DNA of 64,000 nucleotides from Planctomycetota bacterium (GTDB lineage Bacteria; Planctomycetota; J058; JAJDCQ01). A model generated the notes under the pieces. The model worked only from the letters and a program-made list of their open reading frames with translations, was not told where the DNA came from and ran no database searches. Location of the stretch: contig JAJDCQ010000159.1 of assembly GCA_029260755.1 (NCBI GenBank), positions 62,001-126,000 of the forward strand, in the 5' to 3' direction. Below, piece after piece: positions 15,801 through 23,263 of this stretch (positions are counted from its first letter, which is position 1; every line of letters starts with the position of its first letter). Made by a program: the position numbers and the translations under genes.

Positions 15801-17129
15801 GATCGACTCGTAGTCGAGGAAGCGGGCGAGGTCGTCGGCGAACGCCTCGGCGCTCTCGAACCGGCGGTCGGGGTCCTTCTCGAGGGCCGCGAGGATGATC
15901 GTCTCGACGTCGCGGGGGCAGCGATCGTTCACGATGCGCGGCGGGATCGGCTCGTCGTTGATGACCTTGTGGAGGGTGACGACCGGCGTCGCGCCCCGGA
16001 AGGGCGGCTCGCCGCAGACGAGCTCGTAGAGGGTCGCGCCGAGGGCGTAGATGTCCGCCTTGGGCCCGACGTCCATCTCGCCGAACGCCTGCTCGGGCGC
16101 CATGTAGGCGGGCGTCCCGATCGCCATGCCGGTGCGGGTGATCCGGTTCGCCGCCTCGACGTTGCGGGCGAGGCCGAAGTCGGTGAGGACGGCCTCGGGG
16201 CGGCCGTCGTCGTCGCGCCGGATCATGATGTTCGCCGGCTTGATGTCGCGGTGGATGATGCCGCGGTGATGGGCGTAGTGCACCGCCAGGGCCGCCTGGC
16301 GGATGATCTCGAGCGACTCGCGGAGCGGCGGACGGTCGCGGCGGATCACGTCCGAGAGAGGAGACCCCTCGACGAACTCCATCGCGATGTAGGCGCGGCC
16401 GTCGGCGACGCCGACGTCGAAGACGCCGACGATCCCCGCGTGGCGAAGGCGCGAGGCGTTGCGGGCCTCGTTCCGGAAGCGGGCGATCTCCTCCTCGTCG
16501 GCCGCCGCCCCGGCGAGGATCACCTTGAGGGCGACCGGCCGGTCGAGCCCCTCCTGCTCGGCGAGGAAGACGGCGCCCATCGCGCCCTCGCCGAGCTTGC
16601 GGACGATCCGGTAGCGTCCGACCCAGTCGGGCGACCCCGATGGCGACGAGGCGCCGGGCACCGGCGGGGCGGTCCGCGAGGCGACCTGCCACGCCTCGTC
16701 GCTCTGGGTTCGACCGTCGTGGACGGGCGCGAAGCCCGACGCCGCCCCGGCGCTCCCCCAGATCGAGCCGGACGGCCCGCCGGCCCCGACGGCCCCGACG
16801 GCGCGGAAGCCGTCATCGGACGCGGGCGGCTCGGCGACCTCGACCGGACCGCCGCAGCTCGGGCAGGCGCCGGGGACGCTCGCCGAGAGGGGCGAGCTCG
16901 CGCCGCACGCCCGGCAGCGGAGCGTGCCGCGGACCGCGATCAGCTCGATCCGGCGGAGGGCCGGCAGGCGCATCGAGCCGCTCTCGACCAGCACCTCGCC
17001 GACGCTCGCCTCGACGCCTGCCTCCCGGCGGCGGCGCGCCTCCTCGAGCGCCGCGGCCACCCGCGACGAGGTCGCCTCGCCGAGGCGCACGACGAGCTGG
17101 GCGAACCGGGCGTCGTTCTGGTCGTTCAT
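12825..17129 (-). CDS. Membrane serine/threonine kinase with zinc ribbon, PEGA and FG-GAP propeller
   Basis: The protein is 1,434 aa and starts with ATG at 17129 after GAGGGTC. Residues 5-65 form a helical module typical of planctomycete kinases. Residues 72-92 form a zinc ribbon (C72, C75, C89, C92). Residues 172-440 are a complete kinase: GEGAMGAVF, VALK (K202), HRDIKPAN (293-300), DFGLA (317-321), APE. One transmembrane helix lies at 463-483. Outside it are PEGA-type beta domains (about 488-700), then a long stretch with at least ten D.DGDG.D motifs (for example DVDGDGVPDV, DLDGDGRDDV), typical of calcium-binding FG-GAP/VCBS propellers. It is probably a receptor kinase sensing outside the cytoplasm. 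It follows an outer-membrane gene and a secreted protein gene on the same strand. Confidence 0.93.
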   Translation of the reverse strand: MNDQNDARFAQLVVRLGEATSSRVAAALEEARRRREAGVEASVGEVLVESGSMRLPALRRIELIAVRGTLRCRACGASSPLSASVPGACPSCGGPVEVAEPPASDDGFRAVGAVGAGGPSGSIWGSAGAASGFAPVHDGRTQSDEAWQVASRTAPPVPGASSPSGSPDWVGRYRIVRKLGEGAMGAVFLAEQEGLDRPVALKVILAGAAADEEEIARFRNEARNASRLRHAGIVGVFDVGVADGRAYIAMEFVEGSPLSDVIRRDRPPLRESLEIIRQAALAVHYAHHRGIIHRDIKPANIMIRRDDDGRPEAVLTDFGLARNVEAANRITRTGMAIGTPAYMAPEQAFGEMDVGPKADIYALGATLYELVCGEPPFRGATPVVTLHKVINDEPIPPRIVNDRCPRDVETIILAALEKDPDRRFESAEAFADDLARFLDYESIKTKPPSVGRRLGRILRRALPAVVALVIVLAGALSFAVWSLTRPGRIVVRVEPPVEGTEVFVAGRAVAPDVPVDVSPGTWEVAARAPGFRLADGREVEVGRRELREIVVTLERETGVLEIEAEPVGATVWVDGRSHGTPLRDLALPTGPYRVVVGFSGHADRVVDVDIAAGETTRRRVSLQKVQAWATSIADWRGQSIVGDVDGDGVPDVGNLVLGSLKVFSGATGRKLVDGGLPVNPAGLVFADLDGDGAKELVGVGRGSEANKVLCVHLTADRKAWVRPLPEPMFATPRTGELSVSPGREVIVTGESSVVALSSEGVVLWRARAPAGLRAPSAALFEIVEDLDGDGRDDVLVSRPGETVVLSGASGSDVWRTPSPPGAALVLQGRRSIVFADPTGWRWLSLIDGTIEATRSPGDPVAGVTRVDLGGETLDWGLVVDGGRVTVHDLTEGGVRFEHAFDASIRDASLVAGAPGAPPVAVVELEVADDGGGRLAALGRGGLRWDRTIAHRVSGPPALLAGRVLVVGAGEEALGIDLLTGESRWRTPLPARAWNSPLVHDHDGDGRDEAFVTTRAGHIVALSAEGGVLFTVRLTVRPVSAIEFVDVDADGRADMLFESFGPGLAYAPSSRLRWSQTTDDPVRASPAIVDANGDGHLDVVLALRRPVASVVAYDGRDGSILWDRELAHDMIRRPAVGDVTGDGRPELILATQPGGVAVLDPRTGGKRILPTDLGQSWAPPGLGDVDGDGIDDVILAGWSRRVVAFSVAKGETLWSVEVGTGPFFARPVVVPPRGGGAASVIVAGRGAGEVISLSGEDGRVRWERRAGGTIARDGRLVDAGGSPLYVTRIESGPVVALDVDTGAVRHRIAELVGGVQAPVLLGAGLERVVADVPGALAFWDRSAPLSRIALHENPGPVARADGDGDGRDEVIVVTASGHVIAVDPDGHDVLWRCFVGGSVDNDFAVADLDGDGADEIVIATQTRSLVCLSGRLDRR

Positions 17130-17224
17130 GGACCCTCGGGCCCCACCCGCGGGGCCGCATCGATTGTCCACACCGCGGCCCGGGCACGCCAACCGCCGCG
17201 GTCGCGACGGGAGGGGAGGGTCGG

Positions 17225-17833
17225 TCAGTCGTCGTAGCTGCGCCGCTCGGCCGAGCTCTCGCCTTCGCGGGCGGGGGCATCCCGCTCGGGATCGGGGATC
17301 TCGGCCAGCTCCTCCTCGCCCGCGCGGAGACGCTTGTGGCGCTTGGCGCGGCGGGCGATCGCGAGGAGGTCGGCGCCGCTCACGTAGCGGTGCGGCCCGA
17401 GCGGGGCGACCAGGCGCCGGTGGACCGCCTCGCGGTAGCACGCCCGGCGGCTCGGTCCGAAGATCCGCATCGAGAGGCCGCCATCGATCTGCAGCGTCGT
17501 GCAGGTGAGGTAGCTCACCCCGCCGAGGCTGACGGGATCCTCGAGGTCGTCGAGCCACTCCTCGGGCATCATCTCCGCGTCGATCAGCTCGCGGGCCGCC
17601 TCCTCGAGGGTCACCTCCTCGGTCAGGTCGCGCGAGATGCCGTGGAAGACCCGGACGGCGTCGCCGAGGCTCGCCCGCCCCTTGTGCTTCAGCGTCCGGT
17701 AGAACGGCAGGTCGGCCCGCGCGGCCGGCGCGGGCGCGATGACCGCCGCGAGGGCGACGATGAGCCCGAGGGCGGCCGCGGCCGCGAGCGGGAGGCGGTT
17801 CGAACGGGGCGTCGTCGGGAGCTTCGTCACCAT
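17225..17833 (-). CDS. Small secreted protein of unknown function
   Basis: The protein is 202 aa from ATG 17833, or 201 from the adjacent GTG, which has better spacing from GGAGG. Residues 10-40 are a long signal peptide (LGLIVALAAVIAPAPAARA). The mature part is helical with many acidic residues (TEEVTLEEAARELIDAEMM) and a central SYLTCTTLQIDGG segment. Two cysteines (TCT and RAC) could form a disulfide. The tail is basic, then acidic and disordered. I do not recognise the family. It begins 17 bases after the outer-membrane gene stop and lies 95 bases before the kinase gene, so an operon is likely. Confidence 0.75.
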   Translation of the reverse strand: MVTKLPTTPRSNRLPLAAAAALGLIVALAAVIAPAPAARADLPFYRTLKHKGRASLGDAVRVFHGISRDLTEEVTLEEAARELIDAEMMPEEWLDDLEDPVSLGGVSYLTCTTLQIDGGLSMRIFGPSRRACYREAVHRRLVAPLGPHRYVSGADLLAIARRAKRHKRLRAGEEELAEIPDPERDAPAREGESSAERRSYDD

Positions 17834-17850
17834 CACCTCCGCATCATGGC

Positions 17851-19296
17851 TCAGAGCTGCAGCACGATCGAGGTCCCGAAGAACCATCGATCCTCGGTGT
17901 CGTCGTACGCGTGATCGGGGAAGAAGACGCCGAGGCGGCCCGTCACCGTCACGTCCGAGAGGACGGGCCACGAGAGGAACACGTCGAGCGCCCAGCCGAC
18001 CTCGCGCTCGTCGTTCACGGCGAACGGGTCGCTGATCCCGCCCTCCTCCTCCGCCTTCCAGTAGCCGAAGCCGTGGACGCCCAGGTTGAGCGCGCCGATC
18101 CCGTCGTCGCCGGTCCAGTCGAACGGGATGCTCACTTCGCCGCGCACGCTCGCTATGTGCAGGTTCGCGAGGAGCGGGTTGAGGGCGAGCCCGAGCGGGA
18201 CGTAGCCGAACGCGGTGAACGTTCGGTCGCTCGACTCGGCGGCGTTGCCGAGGATCGAGTCCGGCACGCGGATGCGATCGTCGTCGCCGCTGCCGTAGTA
18301 GTAGGCGAAGCCGAGGGTCGGGCGGAGCAACGCGCCCGCCCAGGTCTTGTCGACGCTCGCGACCACCGCGTGGGCGTCGATGTCCTCGCGGTCGTCGTCC
18401 CGCAGGCTGGCGAACCGGCGCCCGGTCATGTGGGTGTACTCGAGCAGGTAGTCGAGGCCGAGCACCCGGCCCGACAGGCCGCCGCCGACGTAGATCGAGT
18501 CGAAGTCGAAGTCCTGGCCGACGACCTCGATCTCCTCCCGGTTCTCGTCGTACTGGGCGACGCCGAAGGCGAAGAGCCTCGAGCCGGTCGCCGCCGGGAG
18601 GCGCACCGCGGCGGTGCCGCCGGTGAAGAAGCGATCGCTCTCGTCGGCCTCGGCCCGGCTCGGGTCGATGTCGCGGTCGATGTCGGTCGTGAACAGGCCG
18701 AACCCCGCGAGGCTCACCGGACCGACGCCGAGCTCGGCGATCCCGCCGTCGAGGACGTTGTTCAGGGCGAGGCCGCTGCCGACGCGGTGGTAGAGCCGCC
18801 CGCCACGCAGGCGCACCTCCCACGGGCGATCCGACGACGGGTCGACGAGCTCGCCGAGGTCGAGCTGGTAGAAGGCGAGGTCGATCCGCGGCCCGCGGAT
18901 GTCGCGCTCCTCGTTGTCGATCCCGTCGTCGTGAGCGAAGACGGTGTAGCGAAACTGCCCGCGGACGTAGAGGGTGTGCGCGTCGAAGACGACCGCCTGG
19001 GCCCAGAGGCGCAGGTCGTAGTCCTGGCGCTCGATCCGGCGGCCGTCGGCGATGTCGAAGCCGAGGAACGAGACGCGGAGCCAGGCGCCGTAGTCGAGGA
19101 CGGCCTCGCCGAGGAGGTCGATTCCGTCGTCGGACTCGGTCGGGTCGAGCTCGATCGCGCGCTCGATCCGCTCGCGCCGCTCGACCCCCTCGGCCCCCGC
19201 TCCGCCTGCGGTCTGGCCGTGCGCCGGCGTCGCGGCGGGCACGATGCCGGCCGCGACCACGGCGGCGGCGATGGCCGTTCGAAGGAGGACACGCAT
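17851..19296 (-). CDS. Outer-membrane beta-barrel, alginate-export-like
   Basis: The protein is 481 aa and starts with ATG at 19296 (TGAGGAGACG... context). Residues 1-28 are a signal peptide ending AHGQ. The mature chain has regularly alternating amphipathic strands: DYDLRLWAQAVVFD, LYVRGQFRYTVFAH, WEVRLRGGRLYHRVG, LLRPTLGFAYYYGSGDDD. It ends in an aromatic/hydrophobic strand (WFFGTSIVLQL) as barrel proteins do for BAM recognition. Gene order and strand pattern fit the Alginate_exp type of 16-18-stranded channels, but the transported compound cannot be read from sequence. An extended -10 and a 30-bp palindrome lie upstream. It heads a likely operon with a small secreted protein and the FG-GAP kinase. 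Confidence 0.82.
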   Translation of the reverse strand: MRVLLRTAIAAAVVAAGIVPAATPAHGQTAGGAGAEGVERRERIERAIELDPTESDDGIDLLGEAVLDYGAWLRVSFLGFDIADGRRIERQDYDLRLWAQAVVFDAHTLYVRGQFRYTVFAHDDGIDNEERDIRGPRIDLAFYQLDLGELVDPSSDRPWEVRLRGGRLYHRVGSGLALNNVLDGGIAELGVGPVSLAGFGLFTTDIDRDIDPSRAEADESDRFFTGGTAAVRLPAATGSRLFAFGVAQYDENREEIEVVGQDFDFDSIYVGGGLSGRVLGLDYLLEYTHMTGRRFASLRDDDREDIDAHAVVASVDKTWAGALLRPTLGFAYYYGSGDDDRIRVPDSILGNAAESSDRTFTAFGYVPLGLALNPLLANLHIASVRGEVSIPFDWTGDDGIGALNLGVHGFGYWKAEEEGGISDPFAVNDEREVGWALDVFLSWPVLSDVTVTGRLGVFFPDHAYDDTEDRWFFGTSIVLQL

Positions 19297-19371
19297 GGTG
19301 TGAGGAGACGATCGTCGACGGCGACCGCGGCGGATCGCTCCGCCGCGACGCTACTCTTCCGCCCGCGAGGG

Positions 19372-19380
19372 ATTGTACCA
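19372..19380 (-). promoter_or_regulatory. Extended -10 of the outer-membrane gene
   Basis: The minus strand reads TGGTACAAT, a TGN-TATAAT type extended -10 with five of six core matches. No -35 is visible at the usual distance; that position is occupied by the 30-bp palindrome. Transcription would begin near 19365, about 70 bases before the ATG. Confidence 0.55.
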
Positions 19381-19395
19381 GGCCGAAAACGCGCG

Positions 19396-19425
19396 CGGGC
19401 GTCTTTTCCGCGGAAAAGACGCCCG
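19396..19425. promoter_or_regulatory. 30-bp perfect palindrome, probable operator
   Basis: The half-site CGGGCGTCTTTTCCG (19396-19410) is followed without a spacer by its exact reverse complement (19411-19425). It spans the -35 region of the outer-membrane gene promoter, which has an extended -10 and no -35. That arrangement suits an activator or repressor of an operon. A terminator is less likely because no T run follows and no gene ends here. Confidence 0.6.
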
Positions 19426-19459
19426 GTCGGCGCGACGAGCTTCGGCGGCGGCGGGCGGG

Positions 19460-19769
19460 CTAGCCCGCGTAGGGCATATCAACTTCGCTCAGGTCGATGA
19501 AGAGATGAAACCACGGAGGCACGGAGGCACGGAGCAGCTTCGGATGAAGCCCCGTCGCGGACCGATCCCGGCGCTCCTTCTCTTGGCTCCCGTCGCCTCG
19601 CGTGACCGAGACCGAGAGGGAGCCATCCCTGGAGCCGGTCGGCTCGTGCGAGCCGGGATACGGCGCCCTCAGTCGCTTCTCCGTGCCTCCGTGCCTCCGT
19701 GGTGACATCTGCTCGCCGAAGGCGAGCCCATCGGACCTGAGCGAAGTTGATAGCCCATATGCGGGCTAG
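19460..19769. repeat. CTAG-class inverted-repeat element, copy 2 (best preserved)
   Basis: The element is 310 bp from CTAG (19460-19463) to CTAG (19766-19769). Both ends continue inward with the same terminal repeat: CTAGCCCGC, a short variable word, then ATCAACTTCGCTCAGGTC. The left arm then reads GATGAAACCACGGAGGCACG. The right arm (reverse strand) reads the hairpin GCTCGCCTTCGGCGAGC, then GATGTCACCACGGAGGCACG. The interior is strongly similar to copy 1. The right CTAG contains the TAG stop of the lipoprotein gene at 19766. No open frame of transposase type exists inside, so it would be non-autonomous. With the promoter region it accounts for the 469-bp gap. Confidence 0.92.
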
Positions 19770-20497
19770 TCGCCCTTCGCCGGGCGGCGGGCGATCGCGA
19801 ACGCCTTGAACTCGTAGGGGGCGTCGGTCCACACCTTCTCGTCGACCCGCGCCGTGCTCTTGATCGGGAGCACCCGGTAGGTGGCGCCGCCGTGCTCGAG
19901 GTCGCCCGTCTCGCCGTGGATCTTCTCGACCTTCGTCGCGGCGTCACCCTCGCCCGCGGTGACGACGAGGAAGAAGTTGTTGAGGGAGCCGGGCTCGTTC
20001 TTCCGGTTGCGGCAGCCGGCGTCGCGCTGCGCGACGGTGAGGGGGGCGAGGTCGGCCGCCATGAGGGCGTTTCCGTAGCCGCCGTCGTCGACGAGGAGGA
20101 TCGGGCCGGCGTCGTCGCGGATGGCGAGGCCGGTCGCCGAGCCGCCGAATCCCTGCATCCGGACGTAGGTCGCCTTCACGCTCGCGCCGATGGCGAGGTC
20201 GACCTCGAGCGGTGCCGGGAGCGTCCAGCGGAGCGTCACGTCGCCGTGGGTTGCGTCGCCGATCACGAGCGTCCCCGCCTTGCCGTCCTCGAGCGGCGTG
20301 AAGCTCTTCACCTCGCCCGCGAGGGCGAGCCGGCCGGCGCCGTCGGGCTTCGCGCCCTCGGCCTCGACCTTCGGGTTGGCGAGCGGCTCGGCGGCGCAGT
20401 CGGCGCCGTCCTCGCCGGTCGGCGTGCAGCCACATCCGGTGGCGACGAGCACGACGACGAGCGCGGCGACGGATTCGAGAGCGAGCGGCATCTTCAT
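19766..20497 (-). CDS. Lipoprotein of unknown function
   Basis: The protein is 243 aa, with ATG at 20497 ten bases after AGGAGG. The signal peptide ends in a lipobox (LVATGC), followed by a Cys-containing head (CGCTPTGEDGADC). The body is beta-rich: KSFTPLEDGKAGTLVIG, VTLRWTLPAPLEVDLAIGAS and IRDDAGPILLVDDGGYG. A second half (NNFFLVVTAGEGDAATKV, ATYRVLPIKSTA) looks like a small beta-barrel or OB-like fold. I do not recognise a family. It is exported and anchored in a membrane. Its last codons are GAC-TAG, coinciding with the CTAG end of the repeat copy 2. Confidence 0.78.
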   Translation of the reverse strand: MKMPLALESVAALVVVLVATGCGCTPTGEDGADCAAEPLANPKVEAEGAKPDGAGRLALAGEVKSFTPLEDGKAGTLVIGDATHGDVTLRWTLPAPLEVDLAIGASVKATYVRMQGFGGSATGLAIRDDAGPILLVDDGGYGNALMAADLAPLTVAQRDAGCRNRKNEPGSLNNFFLVVTAGEGDAATKVEKIHGETGDLEHGGATYRVLPIKSTARVDEKVWTDAPYEFKAFAIARRPAKGD

Positions 20498-20570
20498 GGC
20501 GGTCGGGCCTCCTGGCGGCATCATTGCCCGCCCGGCCCACGGCGCAAGGACGACCCGGTGTGCGACCGCG

Positions 20571-20891
20571 TCAGTCGGCCGGGCGCTCGTCGATCCAGCC
20601 TGCCTCGAGATGGCCGGCCTCGCGATGGCCCGCCGGCGCGCAGAGGGCGTCGCCTCGCCAGGGGGACGCCGGCCACCGCGACCCGGCCGGCCGCTCGACG
20701 CTCCGCCCACGGTGCTCGCGAATCCGCTCGAGCTGACAGACCGCCGCGCTCAGGGGAGCGGGCCGCTCGTGCACCCGCCGCGTCACGATCGAGATCGGGA
20801 GGGGCGATGCGGTCGCCGCCAGGGGCTCGGGGCCCTCGCGAACCGGCATCACGATGTTCTCGTCCAAGACGTCTCGTATCCAGGACATCAC
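20571..20891 (-). CDS. Small protein, uncertain
   Basis: The protein is 106 aa, starting GTG-ATG at 20888-20891 directly after GGGAGGGCGA, which is a good ribosome binding site. The first 55 residues look like real protein (SWIRDVLDENIVMPVREGPE, then LPISIVTRRV). The C-terminal half is rich in Arg, Pro and Trp and resembles out-of-frame translation of GC-rich DNA. The true gene may be shorter or degraded. It is on the same strand as the lipoprotein gene, 73 bases upstream of it. No function is suggested. Confidence 0.35.
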   Translation of the reverse strand: MMSWIRDVLDENIVMPVREGPEPLAATASPLPISIVTRRVHERPAPLSAAVCQLERIREHRGRSVERPAGSRWPASPWRGDALCAPAGHREAGHLEAGWIDERPAD

Positions 20892-21160
20892 TCGCCCTCC
20901 CGTCGCGCGGCGACCCCTCCGACACCCCCCGGCGCGGGGGGTGGTTCCTCCTTTCCGAGAAGACTCGCGGCTCCAACTTGCCGCGGTCTCTGGAATGGGA
21001 GGCGGATCCGAGAAGGGCCCTGGGCAGCATCGGTATAGCGGAACGTTACGGCGGTCATGTCACCGTTCGGTACCGATTTGCGAGCTGCCGGCTTCGAGCC
21101 GATCGTTGATGCGCGTGTTCCGGGAACGACGGAATCTCCGGTGCGGCATCGACTCGGCGC

Positions 21161-21270
21161 CGACCGGAACAGTCCGCGCAATCCGCGTAATCCGCGGTTT
21201 CGTTTTCTCTCGGCGGAGAACAAGCAACGAGTGGAACCGCGGATTACGCGGATTGCGCGGAGTGCGGCGA
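21161..21270. repeat. Inverted repeat with GCGGATTAC words (class C), copy 1
   Basis: Arms CGCGCAATCCGCGTAATCCG (about 21174-21193) and CGCGGATTACGCGGATTGCG (about 21238-21257) match perfectly over roughly 27 bp. They are built of 9-nt words. GTGGAACC leads into the right arm. An 11-bp palindrome GTTCCRGGAAC lies on each side (21117-21127 and 21290-21300), which may mark the outer limits of the unit. Together with the class D repeat it explains most of the 632-bp gap at 20892-21523, where I see no gene. Confidence 0.85.
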
Positions 21271-21330
21271 GGTCATTGCCCACGCAAGTGTTCCAGGAAC
21301 ATGTCGGTGATCCGTGCTCCGACGGGGAAC

Positions 21331-21463
21331 GATCCACAGATCTCACAGATTCTGAGCTGCCGAAGGCGATCGCTCCCGCGCGAGCGGGCTCGTCGCGCTG
21401 GCTCCGACAAGGATGCGGAGCCGCCCGCGGCAATCTGTGAAATCTGTGAAATCTGTGGATCGA
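21331..21463. repeat. Inverted repeat with CACAGATTT words (class D)
   Basis: The left arm reads GATCCACAGATCTCACAGAT. The right arm is AATCTGTGAAATCTGTGAAA followed by TCTGTGGATC, a 9-nt word repeated three times. The loop is about 70 bp. GGGGAAC leads into the left arm, echoing the GGAACC lead-in of the other classes. It lies directly downstream (3' side) of the Tat-protein stop, 60 bases away. Confidence 0.85.
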
Positions 21464-21523
21464 AGCCGATGAGCTACGGAGCCTCCCGCGGTCCGGCAGG
21501 AGCTCCGTCCAGCGAAGATCACC

Positions 21524-23065
21524 TCAGATCCAGCGCCAGCGGAGGGCGGCGTCGAAGGCGAGGCGGTTGTTGGCCTTGCCGTCGCCGCCCTCGAGGAAGG
21601 CCTTCCGGTGGTCGGCGCGTAGATCTCGGTACCCGGCCCTCGCGTCGCGCCCGATCGAGCTCGTGAACCGAAGTCGAACGCGCTCGCGCGGGCCGACGAT
21701 CGGCAGCTCGACCGTCTCCTTCCGGACCCCGAAGAAGTCCGAGAGCCGGACCGCGACGCGGCGGGCGAAGCTCTCGCCGTCGTTCTCGAGGACGACCGAG
21801 AGCTCCGTCGCGGTCTGCCGCAGCGTCTCGGGCAGCAGGCGGAGGTCGTTGTCGAACGCGTGGGCGCCGTTGCCCTGCTCGAAGCGGAGCGGGTAGAGCG
21901 CGATCTCGATCGGCCCGCGCCCGACGCACGCGGAGAGGACGTGACCGAGGCGGCTGCCGTCGTCGCGGAAGCCGTGGACGTGGAACGGGTGGCCGAAGAT
22001 GTCGGAGTCGTCCATCCAGCGGCCGACGTCGGGGACCGCCCCCTGCGCCTCGGTGTTCCAGAGAAACCCCATCATCGTCCACGCGGCGCTCTCGGGCTCG
22101 GCGAACGACCGGTACTCGGATCGGTAGCGGAAGCCGAGGGGGCCGCCGCCGCCGGTGAAGAGCTCGTAGTCGCCTTCGCCGGGGAGGCGGTGATTCCAGG
22201 CCTGCTGATGGAAGGCGACGACGCTCTCGAACGCGCCGCGCATCACGACCGCCGCGCCGTGCCAGCCGCGGTCGCGGACGTAGCGAAGGAGCGAGCTCTT
22301 CACGAGCGGCACCGCCCACGTCGATCGGAACCGGTCCCAGACCGCGTCGTCGCGAAGGAGCGGGAGGAACCCGGCCAGGCGATCGCGCTCCCCGGCCGTC
22401 GCCCAGCCCGCCGGGTCTCGCCGAGCGCCGCGTGCCGACCGGTAGAGGGTCTCGGCGAGGCGCCCGTCGCGATCGGAGAACGCGTTGTGGAACCCGACGC
22501 CGAGGAGCGGCCGGACCGTGTCGTCGCGGTAGAAGTTCCAGAGGCAGGCCCCCTCCTGCCCGAAGATCCGGAACCGGTGGGCGGTGGCATCGTCGAGGAC
22601 GCCGACCATCAGGAACGGGCAGGGATCGTCCTCGCCCCACGCGACCGGGCTCGCGTCGGTCGGGTCGGTGACCACTCCGGTCCACGGCGAGCCCTCGCGC
22701 CAGTGGAGCGCCATCTCGCCGGGGAGGCCGTAGGGGTCGGCCGGCGTTCCGCTCCGCGTTCCGAGGGCGATCACCGTCGCGCCCCACGGGACGCGAAGCT
22801 CGCCGAGGAGCCGCCGGAGGTTGGCGGCGGTCGTGAACTCGTCGCTCTCGCCGCTCTCCCCCTGCGGAACCGAGTTGAAGAGAAGATAGAGGTTGCCGGT
22901 CGGGCCCATCCCGGGCGTCAGCGGCGCCGCCGAGACGCGCCGGAGCGCACGCGCGCTCCCCGGAAGCGGCAGCGCGGACGCGAACGGGAGGGCGAGCCCC
23001 GCCGCGCCCATCCCCCCGAGGCGGAGGAGCTGGCGGCGCGAGAGCTTCGCGGACGGAACGAGCAT
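21524..23065 (-). CDS. Tat-exported protein of unknown function
   Basis: The protein is 513 aa, with ATG at 23065. Residues 8-45 are a twin-arginine signal (SRRQLLRLGG, hydrophobic AAGLALPFASALPLP), so the protein is exported folded, often with a cofactor. The mature part has NLYLLFNSVPQGE near the start and a long central domain with many Trp, Arg and Asp residues. A striking DIFGHPFHVHGFRDDG motif looks like the copper-ligand loop of multicopper oxidases, but the other three His clusters of that family are missing. The last 130 residues form a probable beta-sandwich (RVAVRLSDFFGVRKETVELP). It is flanked by repeats on its 3' side and by a divergent membrane protein gene. Confidence 0.8.
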   Translation of the reverse strand: MLVPSAKLSRRQLLRLGGMGAAGLALPFASALPLPGSARALRRVSAAPLTPGMGPTGNLYLLFNSVPQGESGESDEFTTAANLRRLLGELRVPWGATVIALGTRSGTPADPYGLPGEMALHWREGSPWTGVVTDPTDASPVAWGEDDPCPFLMVGVLDDATAHRFRIFGQEGACLWNFYRDDTVRPLLGVGFHNAFSDRDGRLAETLYRSARGARRDPAGWATAGERDRLAGFLPLLRDDAVWDRFRSTWAVPLVKSSLLRYVRDRGWHGAAVVMRGAFESVVAFHQQAWNHRLPGEGDYELFTGGGGPLGFRYRSEYRSFAEPESAAWTMMGFLWNTEAQGAVPDVGRWMDDSDIFGHPFHVHGFRDDGSRLGHVLSACVGRGPIEIALYPLRFEQGNGAHAFDNDLRLLPETLRQTATELSVVLENDGESFARRVAVRLSDFFGVRKETVELPIVGPRERVRLRFTSSIGRDARAGYRDLRADHRKAFLEGGDGKANNRLAFDAALRWRWI

Positions 23066-23263
23066 GGAGGTCGACCTCGGGCGGCGGCGCCGCGCCGTCC
23101 CCCCGGACGGGGCGGCGCCCCCGATCGGGTTCGCAAGCGACGGGCCGAGCGGAGCCGCATCCGCCCGAGGGACGGTCACTTCAGGCGTTGCGTGAGCGCG
23201 TCGGCCAGCCCGCCGCGCGCCCGGGTGCAACGCTTCGGTGCGCCGTCGCGAGATCCCGCTCGA

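Noticed and set aside
12972..17237. A 1,421-codon plus-strand frame opposite the FG-GAP kinase
   Set aside because: The opposite strand encodes a kinase with all catalytic motifs and ten calcium motifs, and both cannot be real. The plus frame has no recognisable feature.
19460..19769. Complete insertion sequence
   Set aside because: It is only 310 bp and contains no open frame resembling a transposase. It could at most be a non-autonomous derivative.
21057..21440. A 127-codon frame with NPRNPR and EPRITRI peptides
   Set aside because: It is a translation of the class C and D repeats, with no ribosome binding site and no independent support.
21150..21470. CRISPR array suggested by short regularly spaced words
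   Set aside because: The words are 8-9 bp and contiguous, arranged as inverted arms with one loop. There are no 25-40-bp repeats with unique spacers and no cas genes.
21524..23065. Multicopper oxidase
   Set aside because: Only one of the four His-rich copper clusters is present and the overall sequence does not follow the three-cupredoxin layout.
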